From Psychroserpens sp. SPM9 (lineage in GTDB: Bacteria; Bacteroidota; Bacteroidia; Flavobacteriales; Flavobacteriaceae), in NCBI RefSeq assembly GCF_025153525.1, contig NZ_JANZNR010000002.1, forward strand, positions 62,001 to 126,000: a stretch of 64,000 nt of DNA, written 5' to 3'. A program made the translations under genes and the position numbers. Positions 37,301 to 46,076 of the stretch are shown here, one piece after another (position 1 is the stretch's first letter; each line of letters begins with the position of its first letter). The notes under the pieces are model-generated. The model worked only from the letters and a program-made list of their open reading frames with translations. It did no database searches and was not told where the DNA came from.

Positions 37301-37670
37301 CACCCTTTTAGAACCTTATATAAGCGGGTATTACGAAATAGACAAAAAAGATAAAGCCAGAAAACTCTATACCGATGTCGCTAGAAAATACCAAGAAAAC
37401 TTGACGTATTGGAGCGGACTCACTATAGACAATCAAACGCGATATCTGGACGAAATTGTCACAGACATTGAACGCTACAGAAGCCTTGTTGATTTGCTGG
37501 TTATTTATAACGATAAAGAGTTTGCAATGCAGGAAACCGAAAAATTCAACAACTATCTTAAACTCTTTAAACATTTCACCGGTGAGGAAGATGTCGACGC
37601 TACACCTCCAAGAGAAGATAGAGATATGCCTAAAGACACGATTGATAGTATTCTAGGAATTCAAGATTAG
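34314..37670 (+). CDS. DUF2723 family membrane glycosyltransferase (GT-C fold)
   Basis: 1118 residues. About 12 hydrophobic helices occupy residues 15-400 and 555-660. The first periplasmic loop holds the conserved EPTVSFWDAGEYI with the catalytic-type Asp, and then QVGHPPGAPLF, both hallmarks of DUF2723, related to protein O-mannosyltransferases. A soluble periplasmic C-terminal domain of about 450 residues follows, including TPR-like helices near 960-1010. From knowledge of the family, these enzymes transfer sugars from lipid carriers to proteins or glycans in Bacteroidota. It lies 8 bases before the polysaccharide deacetylase gene. Confidence 0.9.
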   Translation: MTHFNFKKWNTILGWLAFTIALITYALTIEPTVSFWDAGEYILTSSKLQVGHPPGAPLFQMLGAFFSMFAIEPAQIGAMLNMMSAVSSAFTILFMFWTISMLMVKLAAISNKTDKTTENNSKTVLTKNQYIAILGSALVGSLAFTFTDSFWFNAVETEVYAMATLIMAILFYLGLRWEQDMHEPRGHRWLILIAFVIGLSFGVHFMGLLTIPALGLIYYFKNYKTITVVNFILANVIAAAILLFIFKLLLPNALRLFSASEIFFVNTIGLPFNSGSIIAGILVIAAFYFGLKYTRDKGYKYANTLTLCLIFIFIGFSSWVMLPIRANANVIINENNPSSARELLAYYNLEQYPETHLFYGPLFTDQYTGLDENNPYVDDKPKYEKDYEKGEYVIVNKWKNAKQNYNSSQASILPRMWSFEHAENYMMFTGLLDFKIKPQYQMENQVRAIVNDFRNEVAQGNVDYEDYNAFLKKFGRDFLDIEKPSFGDNLYYMIDYQLGYMYWRYFMWNFSGRQDDIQGRYDDLHGNWISGIDAIDQWHLGASQENLPSDVKNNKARNTYYMLPLILGIIGFLFVLSRDPKRFWVLLVFFLFTGLAIQFYTNVRPFEPRERDYSVVGSFYVFAIWIGFGVYAIYDFLRKFTSSKFLAPAITVVCLVLVPGILAAENWDDHDRSEKYTAQAMARHYLESCAPNAILFTIGDNDSFPLWYLQEIEGVRTDVRVVNTSLFQTDWYIDQMKRKAYESDPIPSQLTHEQYRFGTRDYIMKYELIEDTLMIKDFMDFISSDDPKYSLKYGLQRRGEDTSVYPDQLLNSNYLPTSNVRIPVNKAAVLENGVVKPKDADKIEPYIDIRITAGGLYKNRLLMLDIIANNDWKRPIYFTGGAFSDEDYIWMKDYLQLDGLCYKLVPIKTPVDKANPFDMGRVDSELMYEKVMSWDWGNSGSNTIYHDVETRKNGITYRGNLARLLEQLINEEKYDKAEKVADLAMEKMPVNKFGFYTLLEPYISGYYEIDKKDKARKLYTDVARKYQENLTYWSGLTIDNQTRYLDEIVTDIERYRSLVDLLVIYNDKEFAMQETEKFNNYLKLFKHFTGEEDVDATPPREDRDMPKDTIDSILGIQD

Positions 37671-37678
37671 TTATTTCA

Positions 37679-38320
37679 ATGAAAATAACACCTGTTAAAA
37701 CACCATTAGTTGCTAAAAAGATGTTCCCAAACTATGTTTGGGACATCCCGACAACTAAAAAGGAATTGTTTTTAACCTTTGATGATGGTCCTACACCAGA
37801 AATCACACAATGGACCTTAGACACCCTTAAACAATACAATGCCAAAGCAACTTTTTTTTGTATTGGATCTAATATAGAGGCGCATCCTGATATTTTTAAT
37901 GCTATTTTAAAAGATGGGAATAGCATTGGCAATCATACCCATCAGCACATTAAAGGATGGTCAACAAAAACTAAGGATTACCTAAATAATGTCCTACAAG
38001 CCCAAGAGGTGATTACCAAACAAACTAACTCAAAAAGGGCTGGGCTTTTTCGTCCTCCTTATGGGCAAATAAAACCAAAGCAAGGCAAAGAGTTAATTGC
38101 GTTAGGCTACAAAATTATTATGTGGGATGTGCTCTCTTTTGATTGGGAACAAACGCTTACTGAAGACAACTGTTTAGAAAATGTACTTTCTAAAAGCAAG
38201 CCTGGTAGCATCATCGTGTTTCACGATAGTATAAAAGCGTCTAAAAATATGATGTATGCGCTTCCAAAAGTATTGGAAACATTTAGCAATAAAGGTTATG
38301 TGTTTAAGTCTTTAACTTAA
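37679..38320 (+). CDS. NodB-type polysaccharide deacetylase
   Basis: 213 residues, carbohydrate esterase 4. Motif 1 LTFDDGPTP (catalytic and metal Asp), motif 2 GNHTHQH (metal His), motif 3 RPPYGQ, motif 4 DVLSFDW and motif 5 IIVFHDS are all present. No signal peptide is seen, which is unusual because targets (peptidoglycan or exopolysaccharide) are outside; the product may be exported otherwise or act on cytosolic intermediates. It follows the GT-C gene by 8 bases, so co-transcription is likely. Confidence 0.92.
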   Translation: MKITPVKTPLVAKKMFPNYVWDIPTTKKELFLTFDDGPTPEITQWTLDTLKQYNAKATFFCIGSNIEAHPDIFNAILKDGNSIGNHTHQHIKGWSTKTKDYLNNVLQAQEVITKQTNSKRAGLFRPPYGQIKPKQGKELIALGYKIIMWDVLSFDWEQTLTEDNCLENVLSKSKPGSIIVFHDSIKASKNMMYALPKVLETFSNKGYVFKSLT

Positions 38321-38332
38321 CACTAATTTTGA

Positions 38333-38629
38333 TTACAGATATTCTTGAACAATACCAATAAGCGTATTGGCGTCTTGTTCGCCACTATGTCGCCATTTCA
38401 TTTCTCCGTTTTTATAAATAATAAGAGTAGGAAGCCCTTTAACTCGCAACGCTTCAGCTAGTTCCTTATTTTTATCAACGTCAATTTTAATGACTTTTGC
38501 TTTGTCACCTAATGCAGCAGCTACATCTCTCATAACAGGATGCATGGCGGTAGATTGCTCATTCCATTCTGTAAAAAAATCTAACAGAACAGGAATATCT
38601 ACATCAATAAGTTCCCCAAATTTTGACAT
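38333..38629 (-). CDS. Thioredoxin-fold protein lacking the active-site cysteines
   Basis: The start is placed at 38629 (product MSKFGELIDVD). 98 residues with the full thioredoxin fold: DFFTEW before the active-site loop, cis-Pro in GLPT (Pro67), and the end strand and helix (DANTLIGIVQEYL). Where WCGPC is expected the sequence reads WNEQS (22-26), so both redox cysteines are gone. It cannot do dithiol exchange and probably works as a chaperone or binding module. It is convergent with the deacetylase gene. Confidence 0.85.
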   Translation of the reverse strand: MSKFGELIDVDIPVLLDFFTEWNEQSTAMHPVMRDVAAALGDKAKVIKIDVDKNKELAEALRVKGLPTLIIYKNGEMKWRHSGEQDANTLIGIVQEYL

Positions 38630-38683
38630 ACGTTTAAACTTTTGAATCAAATATGTGTATACAAATATAACATTTCCACGCTA

Positions 38684-39910
38684 TTAAGCATTATTTGTAC
38701 CCTTTTTAAGTGTAATTACGGTTACTTCGGGCCAAATCCCGACACGTCCAGGATAGCCTAAATACCCAAATCCTCGGTTGACATTTATGTACTGCCCCAA
38801 TTCTTCATAAATACCTGCCCAACGCTTATAACGCCATTTTACTGGACTCCATTTAACCCAACCCGGAATCTCAATTCCAAATTGCATCCCATGGGTATGC
38901 CCACTTAGAGTTAAATGATAATGGTAATCATCATAAATAACGCATTCATCCCAATGGCTTGGGTCATGACTCATTAATATTTTAAAATCATGAGCGTCTA
39001 TGTGCTCAGTAGCCTTCCTAAGATCGCCTGCTTTTTTAAATCCGCCTTTCCCCCAATTCTCTACACCAACAATAGCGATTCGTTCTCCGTTTTTTTCAAT
39101 AAATCGGCTTTCATTCAGTAATACATTATAACCCATTTCCTTTTGAATCTTTATAAGATCGTTAAGGTTACGTTGCTTGTCTTCCTCAGATTCCCAATCG
39201 ACATAATCGCCATAATCATGGTTTCCTAAAACCGAAAACACACCATCTTTAGCTTTTAAGGTTCCGAAGAGATCCTTCCATGGTAACATTTCAGAAGCTT
39301 TATTATTCACCATATCACCAGTAAACATAATCACATCTGATTTTTGTTGATTGATAAGATTTACACCATATTCAATTTTTTTGCGATTATCAAAACTTCC
39401 GGAATGAATATCACTAATCTGCGTGATGCGATAGCCATCAAAAGCCTCTGGCAAATCTTCAAAATGTAGCGTATAATCTAAAACTCGAAAACGATATTTT
39501 CCTTTATACATTCCGTAGAGTAAAGATGTAAACGGAATGGCAGCCAAACCTAATGCCACTTGGCTAATAAATTTGCGTCGTGAAGGCATGTAAAAAGATT
39601 CTTTGGTGACTAACTTATCATACAAACCAATAACGCTTCTAACAATATCTTCTCCTAAAAGGATTGGTACGATGACTAGGTTTAAAGACATGAAAGCCAA
39701 TAAAAACCCAAAAGAATAACTTTTAATTGGCGTTAATACACGTCCTTCGGTTCCTATAGAAAACTGATAAATAAAATTTCCAGCGACCACCAATGCAATC
39801 AGAATAAACAAAATATGTATCCAACCCGCTTTAGTAACTGTCTTAATTGCTTGATAACCGTAAATTGAAATAAGAGAATAGATTAAAATAAATATAATCC
39901 AACGCACCAT
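38684..39910 (-). CDS. Membrane-anchored calcineurin-like metallophosphoesterase
   Basis: 408 residues. Four hydrophobic helices in the first 130 residues are followed by a calcineurin-like domain with all five motifs: SDIHSG, GDMVNN, GNHDYG, SHDPSHW and SGHTHGMQFG. This is the YkuE/YaeI-like group, which in other bacteria hydrolyses UDP-2,3-diacylglucosamine or phospholipid head groups. The substrate here is not certain. Confidence 0.9.
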   Translation of the reverse strand: MVRWIIFILIYSLISIYGYQAIKTVTKAGWIHILFILIALVVAGNFIYQFSIGTEGRVLTPIKSYSFGFLLAFMSLNLVIVPILLGEDIVRSVIGLYDKLVTKESFYMPSRRKFISQVALGLAAIPFTSLLYGMYKGKYRFRVLDYTLHFEDLPEAFDGYRITQISDIHSGSFDNRKKIEYGVNLINQQKSDVIMFTGDMVNNKASEMLPWKDLFGTLKAKDGVFSVLGNHDYGDYVDWESEEDKQRNLNDLIKIQKEMGYNVLLNESRFIEKNGERIAIVGVENWGKGGFKKAGDLRKATEHIDAHDFKILMSHDPSHWDECVIYDDYHYHLTLSGHTHGMQFGIEIPGWVKWSPVKWRYKRWAGIYEELGQYINVNRGFGYLGYPGRVGIWPEVTVITLKKGTNNA

Positions 39911-40021
39911 AGATGAAGTTTTTCCAAAGATAAGGTATTTTAAAAAGGAAGTATGTTGCCAAAATATATTTAACGATACCTTAAGATTTAGTATCTTTCA
40001 TTCGATTTATAACAGCCTTCT

Positions 40022-42970
40022 ATGAAATCCATATTTTATTTTGCTTTAACAACTTTATTTCTAATAAGTTGCAAAACAGAATCACCAATAGAAATTGCAA
40101 AAAAAGACCAACCACTAATCAATTACGTCAACCCTTTTATAGGAACTGGTGGTCATGGTCATACCTATCCTGGTGCTACAATGCCGTTTGGAATGATGCA
40201 ACTGAGTCCTGATACGCGATTAGACGGCTGGGATGGTTGCTCTGGTTACCATTATAGTGACGAATTTATCTACGGATTTTCGCATACTCACCTTAGCGGA
40301 ACAGGTGTTAGTGATTATGGCGATATTCTTTTAATGCCTACAAATACTGTTAATTTTAACAACGGAAGCGATGGCAAATCAGGCTATCGTGCACATTTTT
40401 CTCATGACAATGAGATTGCGCAACCAGGCTACTATAAAGTACATTTGGACTCTACAAATATCGACGTAGAATTAACCGTTTCTAAACGTAGTGGTATCCA
40501 TAAATACGAATTCCCTCCTGAAAGCAAACAGTTTATCATTCTCGATTTAGAACATCGAGACCAGTTGTTAGATTATAAAATTCAGAAAATTAACGATTCA
40601 ACGATTACTGGATACAGACATTCAAAAGCTTGGGCAACCGATCAGCGCTTATTCTACACGCTCCAATTTTCAAAACCTATAAAAGCCATTACTTATGAAG
40701 AAAACGGAACTGCTGTCTCTAAAAACTACAAATACCAGAGTAAAAAAGCGGCTATAGAGTTTGACAATGCTACTAACGAAACTGTGTATGTCAAAGTTGC
40801 TATTTCGGCAGTTGACGAAGCTGGAGCCTCCAACAATCTTAAATCAGAACTTGATAAAAAATCATTTGATCAAATTAAAAAGGAAGCTCAAGATGCCTGG
40901 GAAATACAATTAGATAAAATTATAATCGAGTCTGCTAATACCGATTATAAAACCAATTTTTACACCGCTTTGTACCACAGCATGTTGGCGCCTAATCTCT
41001 ATCAGGATGTTGATGGACGCTATCGTGGTATGGATTTAAAAATCCATGAAGCTAATGCCTTTGAGTACTATACCGTTTTCTCTCTTTGGGATACCTATCG
41101 TGCTACTCATCCGCTTTACACCATTATTGAGCAAGACAGAACAAACGATTTTATCAATACATTTTTAGCAAAGTATGATGAAGGCGGCATTATGCCTATT
41201 TGGGATTTAAGTGCCAATTATACAGGTTGTATGATTGGTTATCATGCGGTTCCGGTAATTTCTGATGCCTATTTAAAAGGGATTAGAAATTATGATACTG
41301 ATAAGGCCTTTGAAGCGATGAAGCATTCGGCGACTAGAGATCAACTCGGACTCAAGTCTTACAAAACATTTGGGTTTATTCCTGTCGAAGAAGAAAGTGA
41401 ATCGGTTTCTAAAACGCTCGAATATGCTTATGATGATTGGACGATTGCTCAAATGGCAAAAGCTATGGGAAAAACAGATGATTATAAAACCTATACCGAA
41501 AGAGCACAATACTATAAAAACATCTATGACCCAGAAAGCAAATTTATGCGTGGACGCTTTAGAAACACCTGGTTTTCACCTTTTGATCCTTATGAAGTAA
41601 ATTTCAACTATACTGAAGCCAACTCCTGGCAATACAGTTTTTATGTCCCTCAAGATATTTCTGGTTTTATGAAGGCTTTAGGCGGAAAAGACAAACTCGA
41701 AAATCAGCTCGACAAACTATTCACAGCTGAAGCTCAGACTTCTGGCCGAAACCAAGCCGATATTACAGGGTTAATTGGACAATATGCTCACGGAAATGAA
41801 CCAAGTCACCATATGGCTTACCTCTATAACTTCGTTGGAAAACCACATAAAACTCAAGAGAAAGTATACCAGATTCTGACCGAATTGTACACTAATGAAC
41901 CTGATGGAATTTCGGGCAATGAAGACTGCGGACAAATGAGTGCTTGGTATGTGTTTTCTTCTATGGGATTTTATCCCGTAACGCCTGGTTCGAATCAATA
42001 TATCATAGGTACACCTTTATTTGATAAAGCCACCATTAATTTAGAAAACGGCAAGCAATTTACCATACAAGCTCATAACTTGAGTGCAACCAATAAATAC
42101 ATCGAATATGTATATCTCAATGGTGAAAAATTAGACCGAAGTTATCTCACACATGAGGAACTTGTGAATGGTGGCACTCTAGAATTTCATATGAATGACA
42201 ATCCTGCTGTTTGGGGAAGCCTTGAACATCAATATCCAAAAACAGAAATCAATGAGCATCTCATTGTTTCTGCGCCTTTTATAGCGCAAGGAGATGTGGC
42301 TTTTAAAGGCGAAACGGAAGTGGTTTTACAATGCATCGATGAAGAGGCTTCTATTTATTACAGCTTGAATGGTGAGGATTTCATAAGCTATGAAAATGCA
42401 TTTAAAATTTCTAAGCCAACGACATTGCAAGTGTATTCAGAAAAAAACAATACGAAAAGTGCAACGATTGAAACTAAATTCTATAAAATCGATCCAAACC
42501 TTTCTATAGAACTCGAGACAGCATATGCCAATCAATATAATGCTGGAGGTAATGATGCCTTAATTGATGGCATTTTAGGAACTCAAGATTTTAGAACTGG
42601 TACATGGCAAGGTTATCATGATGAAGATTTGATCGCCACAGTCGATTTGGGGCGTTTGAAGTCAGTAAATATGGTGTTCATCAACTTTTTACAAGACCAA
42701 GGTGCTTGGATTTTTTATCCGACTCAAGTCGAATGCTTTGGCTCTGTAGATGGTGTGAATTTTGAACCAATTGACAGTAAAAAAATAATTGATACTGCTA
42801 AACGATCAGAAGATATAGAAATTAAAAAAGTGTACTTTAAACAACCTTCTAAAAAATTTCAGTTTATAAAAATCGTCGCAAAAAAAATGGGCGAATTACC
42901 AGAATGGCATTTAGGGTATCCTCATGATGGACGAAGCTGGATTTTTGCTGACGAAATATCAATTAAATAA
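40022..42970 (+). CDS. GH92 alpha-mannosidase, lipoprotein
   Basis: 982 residues. Lipobox LISC (Cys17) puts it at the cell surface or periplasm. The GH92 core starts with the typical VNPFIGTGGHGHTYPGA and FGMMQLSPDT; GNEDCGQMSAWYVFSSMGFYP carries the catalytic acid region. GH92 enzymes are calcium-dependent exo-alpha-mannosidases acting on N-glycans. After the core (about 740) come a chitobiase-type beta domain (IYYSLNGEDF) and a C-terminal F5/8-type discoidin domain (about 840-982, with NMVFINFLQDQGAW) that may bind sugar. It is the first gene of the N-glycan operon. Confidence 0.95.
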   Translation: MKSIFYFALTTLFLISCKTESPIEIAKKDQPLINYVNPFIGTGGHGHTYPGATMPFGMMQLSPDTRLDGWDGCSGYHYSDEFIYGFSHTHLSGTGVSDYGDILLMPTNTVNFNNGSDGKSGYRAHFSHDNEIAQPGYYKVHLDSTNIDVELTVSKRSGIHKYEFPPESKQFIILDLEHRDQLLDYKIQKINDSTITGYRHSKAWATDQRLFYTLQFSKPIKAITYEENGTAVSKNYKYQSKKAAIEFDNATNETVYVKVAISAVDEAGASNNLKSELDKKSFDQIKKEAQDAWEIQLDKIIIESANTDYKTNFYTALYHSMLAPNLYQDVDGRYRGMDLKIHEANAFEYYTVFSLWDTYRATHPLYTIIEQDRTNDFINTFLAKYDEGGIMPIWDLSANYTGCMIGYHAVPVISDAYLKGIRNYDTDKAFEAMKHSATRDQLGLKSYKTFGFIPVEEESESVSKTLEYAYDDWTIAQMAKAMGKTDDYKTYTERAQYYKNIYDPESKFMRGRFRNTWFSPFDPYEVNFNYTEANSWQYSFYVPQDISGFMKALGGKDKLENQLDKLFTAEAQTSGRNQADITGLIGQYAHGNEPSHHMAYLYNFVGKPHKTQEKVYQILTELYTNEPDGISGNEDCGQMSAWYVFSSMGFYPVTPGSNQYIIGTPLFDKATINLENGKQFTIQAHNLSATNKYIEYVYLNGEKLDRSYLTHEELVNGGTLEFHMNDNPAVWGSLEHQYPKTEINEHLIVSAPFIAQGDVAFKGETEVVLQCIDEEASIYYSLNGEDFISYENAFKISKPTTLQVYSEKNNTKSATIETKFYKIDPNLSIELETAYANQYNAGGNDALIDGILGTQDFRTGTWQGYHDEDLIATVDLGRLKSVNMVFINFLQDQGAWIFYPTQVECFGSVDGVNFEPIDSKKIIDTAKRSEDIEIKKVYFKQPSKKFQFIKIVAKKMGELPEWHLGYPHDGRSWIFADEISIK

Positions 42971-42972
42971 TT

Positions 42973-43338
42973 ATGGCTTTTAACGCATTAGTACCGACAT
43001 TAGAAGTTAAAAATATGGATGAAACCATTGCGTTTTATAAAACACATCTTGACTTCGAATGTATTAGTAGAGAATCAAATGATTGGGCATTTGTTCAAAA
43101 AGATGAGATCAACATCATGTTTTCATCGCGTTTTCATAAGGATAAATTCCCGGAAACTGTTTTTACAGGTGGATTATACATTTATGTAGATGATGTAGAT
43201 GTCGTTTGGCAAATACTTAAAGATAAAGTAGACATTTGCTATCCCTTAGAAAATGTTGAATATGGCATGCGAGAATTTGCTATCCTAGATTGTAATGGCT
43301 ATAGATTACATTTTGGGCAGGAACTAGAAATTAACTAA
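42973..43338 (+). CDS. Glyoxalase/VOC-family protein
   Basis: 121 residues with the two-fold beta-alpha-beta-beta-beta VOC layout ([48 protein letters not shown]). Its ATG lies two bases after the mannosidase stop, so it is tightly coupled to the operon. The metal ligands are hard to fix (His, Glu in HFGQELE). It may be a small-molecule binding or isomerase protein; the substrate is unknown. Confidence 0.85.
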   Translation: MAFNALVPTLEVKNMDETIAFYKTHLDFECISRESNDWAFVQKDEINIMFSSRFHKDKFPETVFTGGLYIYVDDVDVVWQILKDKVDICYPLENVEYGMREFAILDCNGYRLHFGQELEIN

Positions 43339-43349
43339 CAACAATTAAA

Positions 43350-45020
43350 ATGACTAATCAAAACAACAAATCAGCTTTAACAACTCTCGTCACAGTTTTC
43401 TTTTTCTGGGGGTTTATTGCAGCATCTAATGGTGTCTTTATTCCTTTTTGTAAAACCTACTTTAACATTGACCAGTTTCAATCACAATTGGTAGATTTTG
43501 CATTTTATGGTGCGTATTATCTTGGGGCACTTTTTCTGTTTTTAATGTCTACTGTCATCAAAAAAGACATACTAAACAATTGGGGCTACAAAAATGGGAT
43601 TGTATACGGTCTTCTGTTATCAGCTATAGGTGCTTTTGTAATGTATCCTGCTACGTCTGGTGCAGAGCAAGGTCAAACAGCTGTATTCTATTTTGTACTC
43701 ATTGCTTTGTTTATTGTTGGATTAGGATTTTCATTACAGCAAACAGCTGCTAACCCATTTGCCATAGCACTTGGGGATCCAAAAACAGGATCGCACAGGC
43801 TTAATTTAGCTGGTGGTATTAATTCATTTGGAACGACTATTGGTCCCGTTGTAGTAAGCTTGGTTATATTTGGCTCGGCCTCATGGAGTACTGATGAATT
43901 AGCTCAAATGATTACTAATAATGAAATCACTTTAGTAACTGTACAAGGCTTATATTTGGGCGTAGGCGCCTTATTCTTAGTGGCAGCAGCGTTATTTCAC
44001 TTTTCAAAAAAGTTACCTTCGCTAAAATCTGACAAGCCCTTTGAACCCGCTAACAAAGCGGCTCTATTATTAATTGTATTAACCTTGATAATCATTAGCT
44101 GTTTTGGTTATATTTTTAGTACTTATTCTGGAGATGCAACAACGACTGAAGCTATAGAACAAACACGACTTATTATTCTATTTGTAGCTCTTTTTGCTGT
44201 AGTTGCTGCCGTATTTACCGCCTACACCAGCGCTTCTAAAAAACCTGAAGGTTGGGGCGCCATGAAATACCCACAGCTTGTCTTAGGAATGCTCGCCATT
44301 TTCACCTATGTAGGTGTCGAGGTTACCATTGGAAGTAATCTTGGAGAACTCCTAAAACAAAGCATTAATGATACTGGATTAAATGCTATCGGATTACCCG
44401 TTCTAAACGATTCTCAACTGGGCTCTTATATTTCTTTGTATTGGGGCGGACTCATGATTGGTCGTTGGGTTGGAGCCATTACGGTTTTCAATCCGAGCAA
44501 AGGTTTGAAAAAAGCACTGCTCATTATTGTACCTTATGTTGCATTTGGAGTCATTATTTTAGCGAACTCTATTAAATACAGTTTTACATCTGATGAGATT
44601 CTCTTTTTTGCAATATGTATAGCCGTTCAAATTGGTGGTTTTTTCTTAGCAAAAGACAATCCGGTTCAAACACTTAAAATCTTCAGTTTATTAGGGGTTT
44701 TAGCCATGTTGATTGGTTTATTCTCTTCAGGAAATGTCGCCTTATTTGCATTTTTATCAGGTGGATTATTTTGTTCAATTATGTGGCCATGTATTTTTAC
44801 ATTAAGTATTGCAGGCTTAGGAAAATACACCTCTCAAGGTTCTGCTTTTTTAATTATGATGATTTTAGGTGGTGCTATTATTCCTCCTGTACAAGGCAAA
44901 TTAGCTGATGTATTTAATATTCAATCTTCATATTGGATTGCTGTAGCTTGCTTTGGATATTTATTATTTTATGCTTTTAGAACCAAAGCGGTATTAGACA
45001 AACAAGAGGTCACTTATTGA
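43350..45020 (+). CDS. MFS sugar transporter (FucP/GluP-like)
   Basis: 556 residues with about 12-14 hydrophobic helices. N-terminal [17 protein letters not shown] and the following [19 protein letters not shown], plus [13 protein letters not shown], are typical of the fucose/glucose/galactose:H+ symporter group. The mid-molecule loop is longer than in FucP. Placed between a mannosidase and an N-glycan amidase, mannose or GlcNAc is the likely cargo; this is inference. It starts 12 bases after the VOC gene. Confidence 0.92.
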   Translation: MTNQNNKSALTTLVTVFFFWGFIAASNGVFIPFCKTYFNIDQFQSQLVDFAFYGAYYLGALFLFLMSTVIKKDILNNWGYKNGIVYGLLLSAIGAFVMYPATSGAEQGQTAVFYFVLIALFIVGLGFSLQQTAANPFAIALGDPKTGSHRLNLAGGINSFGTTIGPVVVSLVIFGSASWSTDELAQMITNNEITLVTVQGLYLGVGALFLVAAALFHFSKKLPSLKSDKPFEPANKAALLLIVLTLIIISCFGYIFSTYSGDATTTEAIEQTRLIILFVALFAVVAAVFTAYTSASKKPEGWGAMKYPQLVLGMLAIFTYVGVEVTIGSNLGELLKQSINDTGLNAIGLPVLNDSQLGSYISLYWGGLMIGRWVGAITVFNPSKGLKKALLIIVPYVAFGVIILANSIKYSFTSDEILFFAICIAVQIGGFFLAKDNPVQTLKIFSLLGVLAMLIGLFSSGNVALFAFLSGGLFCSIMWPCIFTLSIAGLGKYTSQGSAFLIMMILGGAIIPPVQGKLADVFNIQSSYWIAVACFGYLLFYAFRTKAVLDKQEVTY

Positions 45021-45059
45021 TTTCACCACTAAATATGTAACCGCATAAAACACAAACTC

Positions 45060-46076
45060 ATGAAACGTAGAAATTTTTTAAAAAATGCCTCTTTAACTGG
45101 AGTCGGACTTGCTGTTGGAACGACACTTGTAGCTTGTGCTGAAACAACTTCGGAAGAAAAAAAGTCGGTAGATACCTCTGCAACAAATAACAACACTAAA
45201 GCTTCATTACCATTGGTTATTGCAACCTGGCACGTCATGGATGCTACCGCAAAAGCGATGGAAGTGTTACAAGCTGGAGGAAATGCTCTTGATGCTGTCG
45301 AGCAAGGCTGCATGGTTGAAGAAGCTAATGAGAAAGGGCAATCGGTTGGTAAAGGTGGCTTGCCCGATCGCGACGGAAACGTGACACTCGATGCTTGTAT
45401 TATGGATAAACATGGCAATTGTGGCTCTGTGGTCTATCTGCAAAATATTACACATGCGGTTTCAGTAGCCAGAAAAGTGATGGAAGACACTCCTCACGTG
45501 ATGCTCGCAGGAGAAGGCGCCAAACAGTTTGCTATTTCTGAAGGATTTCAACCCGAAGATTTGTTGACAGACGCTTCAAAAGAGGCTTGGGAAAAATGGA
45601 AAGTAGAAGCCAAATACAAACCTATTATCAATATCGAAAATCATGACACCATCGGGATGCTCGCCATCGATAAAAATGGGGACATTTCTGGAGCCTGTAC
45701 CACAAGTGGGCTGGCCTATAAAATGGGAGGTCGCGTTGGAGATTCGCCTATTATTGGTTCGGGTTTATTTGTAGACAATGAAATTGGCGCTTGTGTGGCA
45801 ACTGGTTTAGGCGAAGAAGTGGTAAAAACTGTTGGTAGTTTTTTAGTCGTAGAGTTGATGCGACAAGGTAAATCGCCACAAGAAGCCTGTGAAGAAGCCA
45901 TTAGCAGAATCGTCAACAAACCTAACAGCAATTTTAAGGATTTTCAAGTGGGTTATATCGCAGTCAATAAAAATGGAGAAACGGGTAGTTACGCTATCCA
46001 CCAATGGTTTAGTATGACCAAGTTTCAAGATGGTGTGAATGAGCAGATACAGTCTGATTTTTTTAATAAAGCTTAA
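45060..46076 (+). CDS. N4-(beta-N-acetylglucosaminyl)-L-asparaginase (glycosylasparaginase)
   Basis: 338 residues. A Tat-like signal (MKRRNFLKNASL, hydrophobic stretch, Cys26 in VACAE) exports it as a lipoprotein. The Ntn-hydrolase core matures at Thr197 (NHD|TIGML), which becomes the catalytic nucleophile; GRVGDSPIIGSG and ATGLGEEVVK complete the site. It cuts the GlcNAc-Asn bond of N-glycopeptides. Its presence downstream of GH92 and the transporter fits an N-glycan operon. It overlaps the convergent aldehyde dehydrogenase gene by four bases. Confidence 0.93.
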   Translation: MKRRNFLKNASLTGVGLAVGTTLVACAETTSEEKKSVDTSATNNNTKASLPLVIATWHVMDATAKAMEVLQAGGNALDAVEQGCMVEEANEKGQSVGKGGLPDRDGNVTLDACIMDKHGNCGSVVYLQNITHAVSVARKVMEDTPHVMLAGEGAKQFAISEGFQPEDLLTDASKEAWEKWKVEAKYKPIINIENHDTIGMLAIDKNGDISGACTTSGLAYKMGGRVGDSPIIGSGLFVDNEIGACVATGLGEEVVKTVGSFLVVELMRQGKSPQEACEEAISRIVNKPNSNFKDFQVGYIAVNKNGETGSYAIHQWFSMTKFQDGVNEQIQSDFFNKA

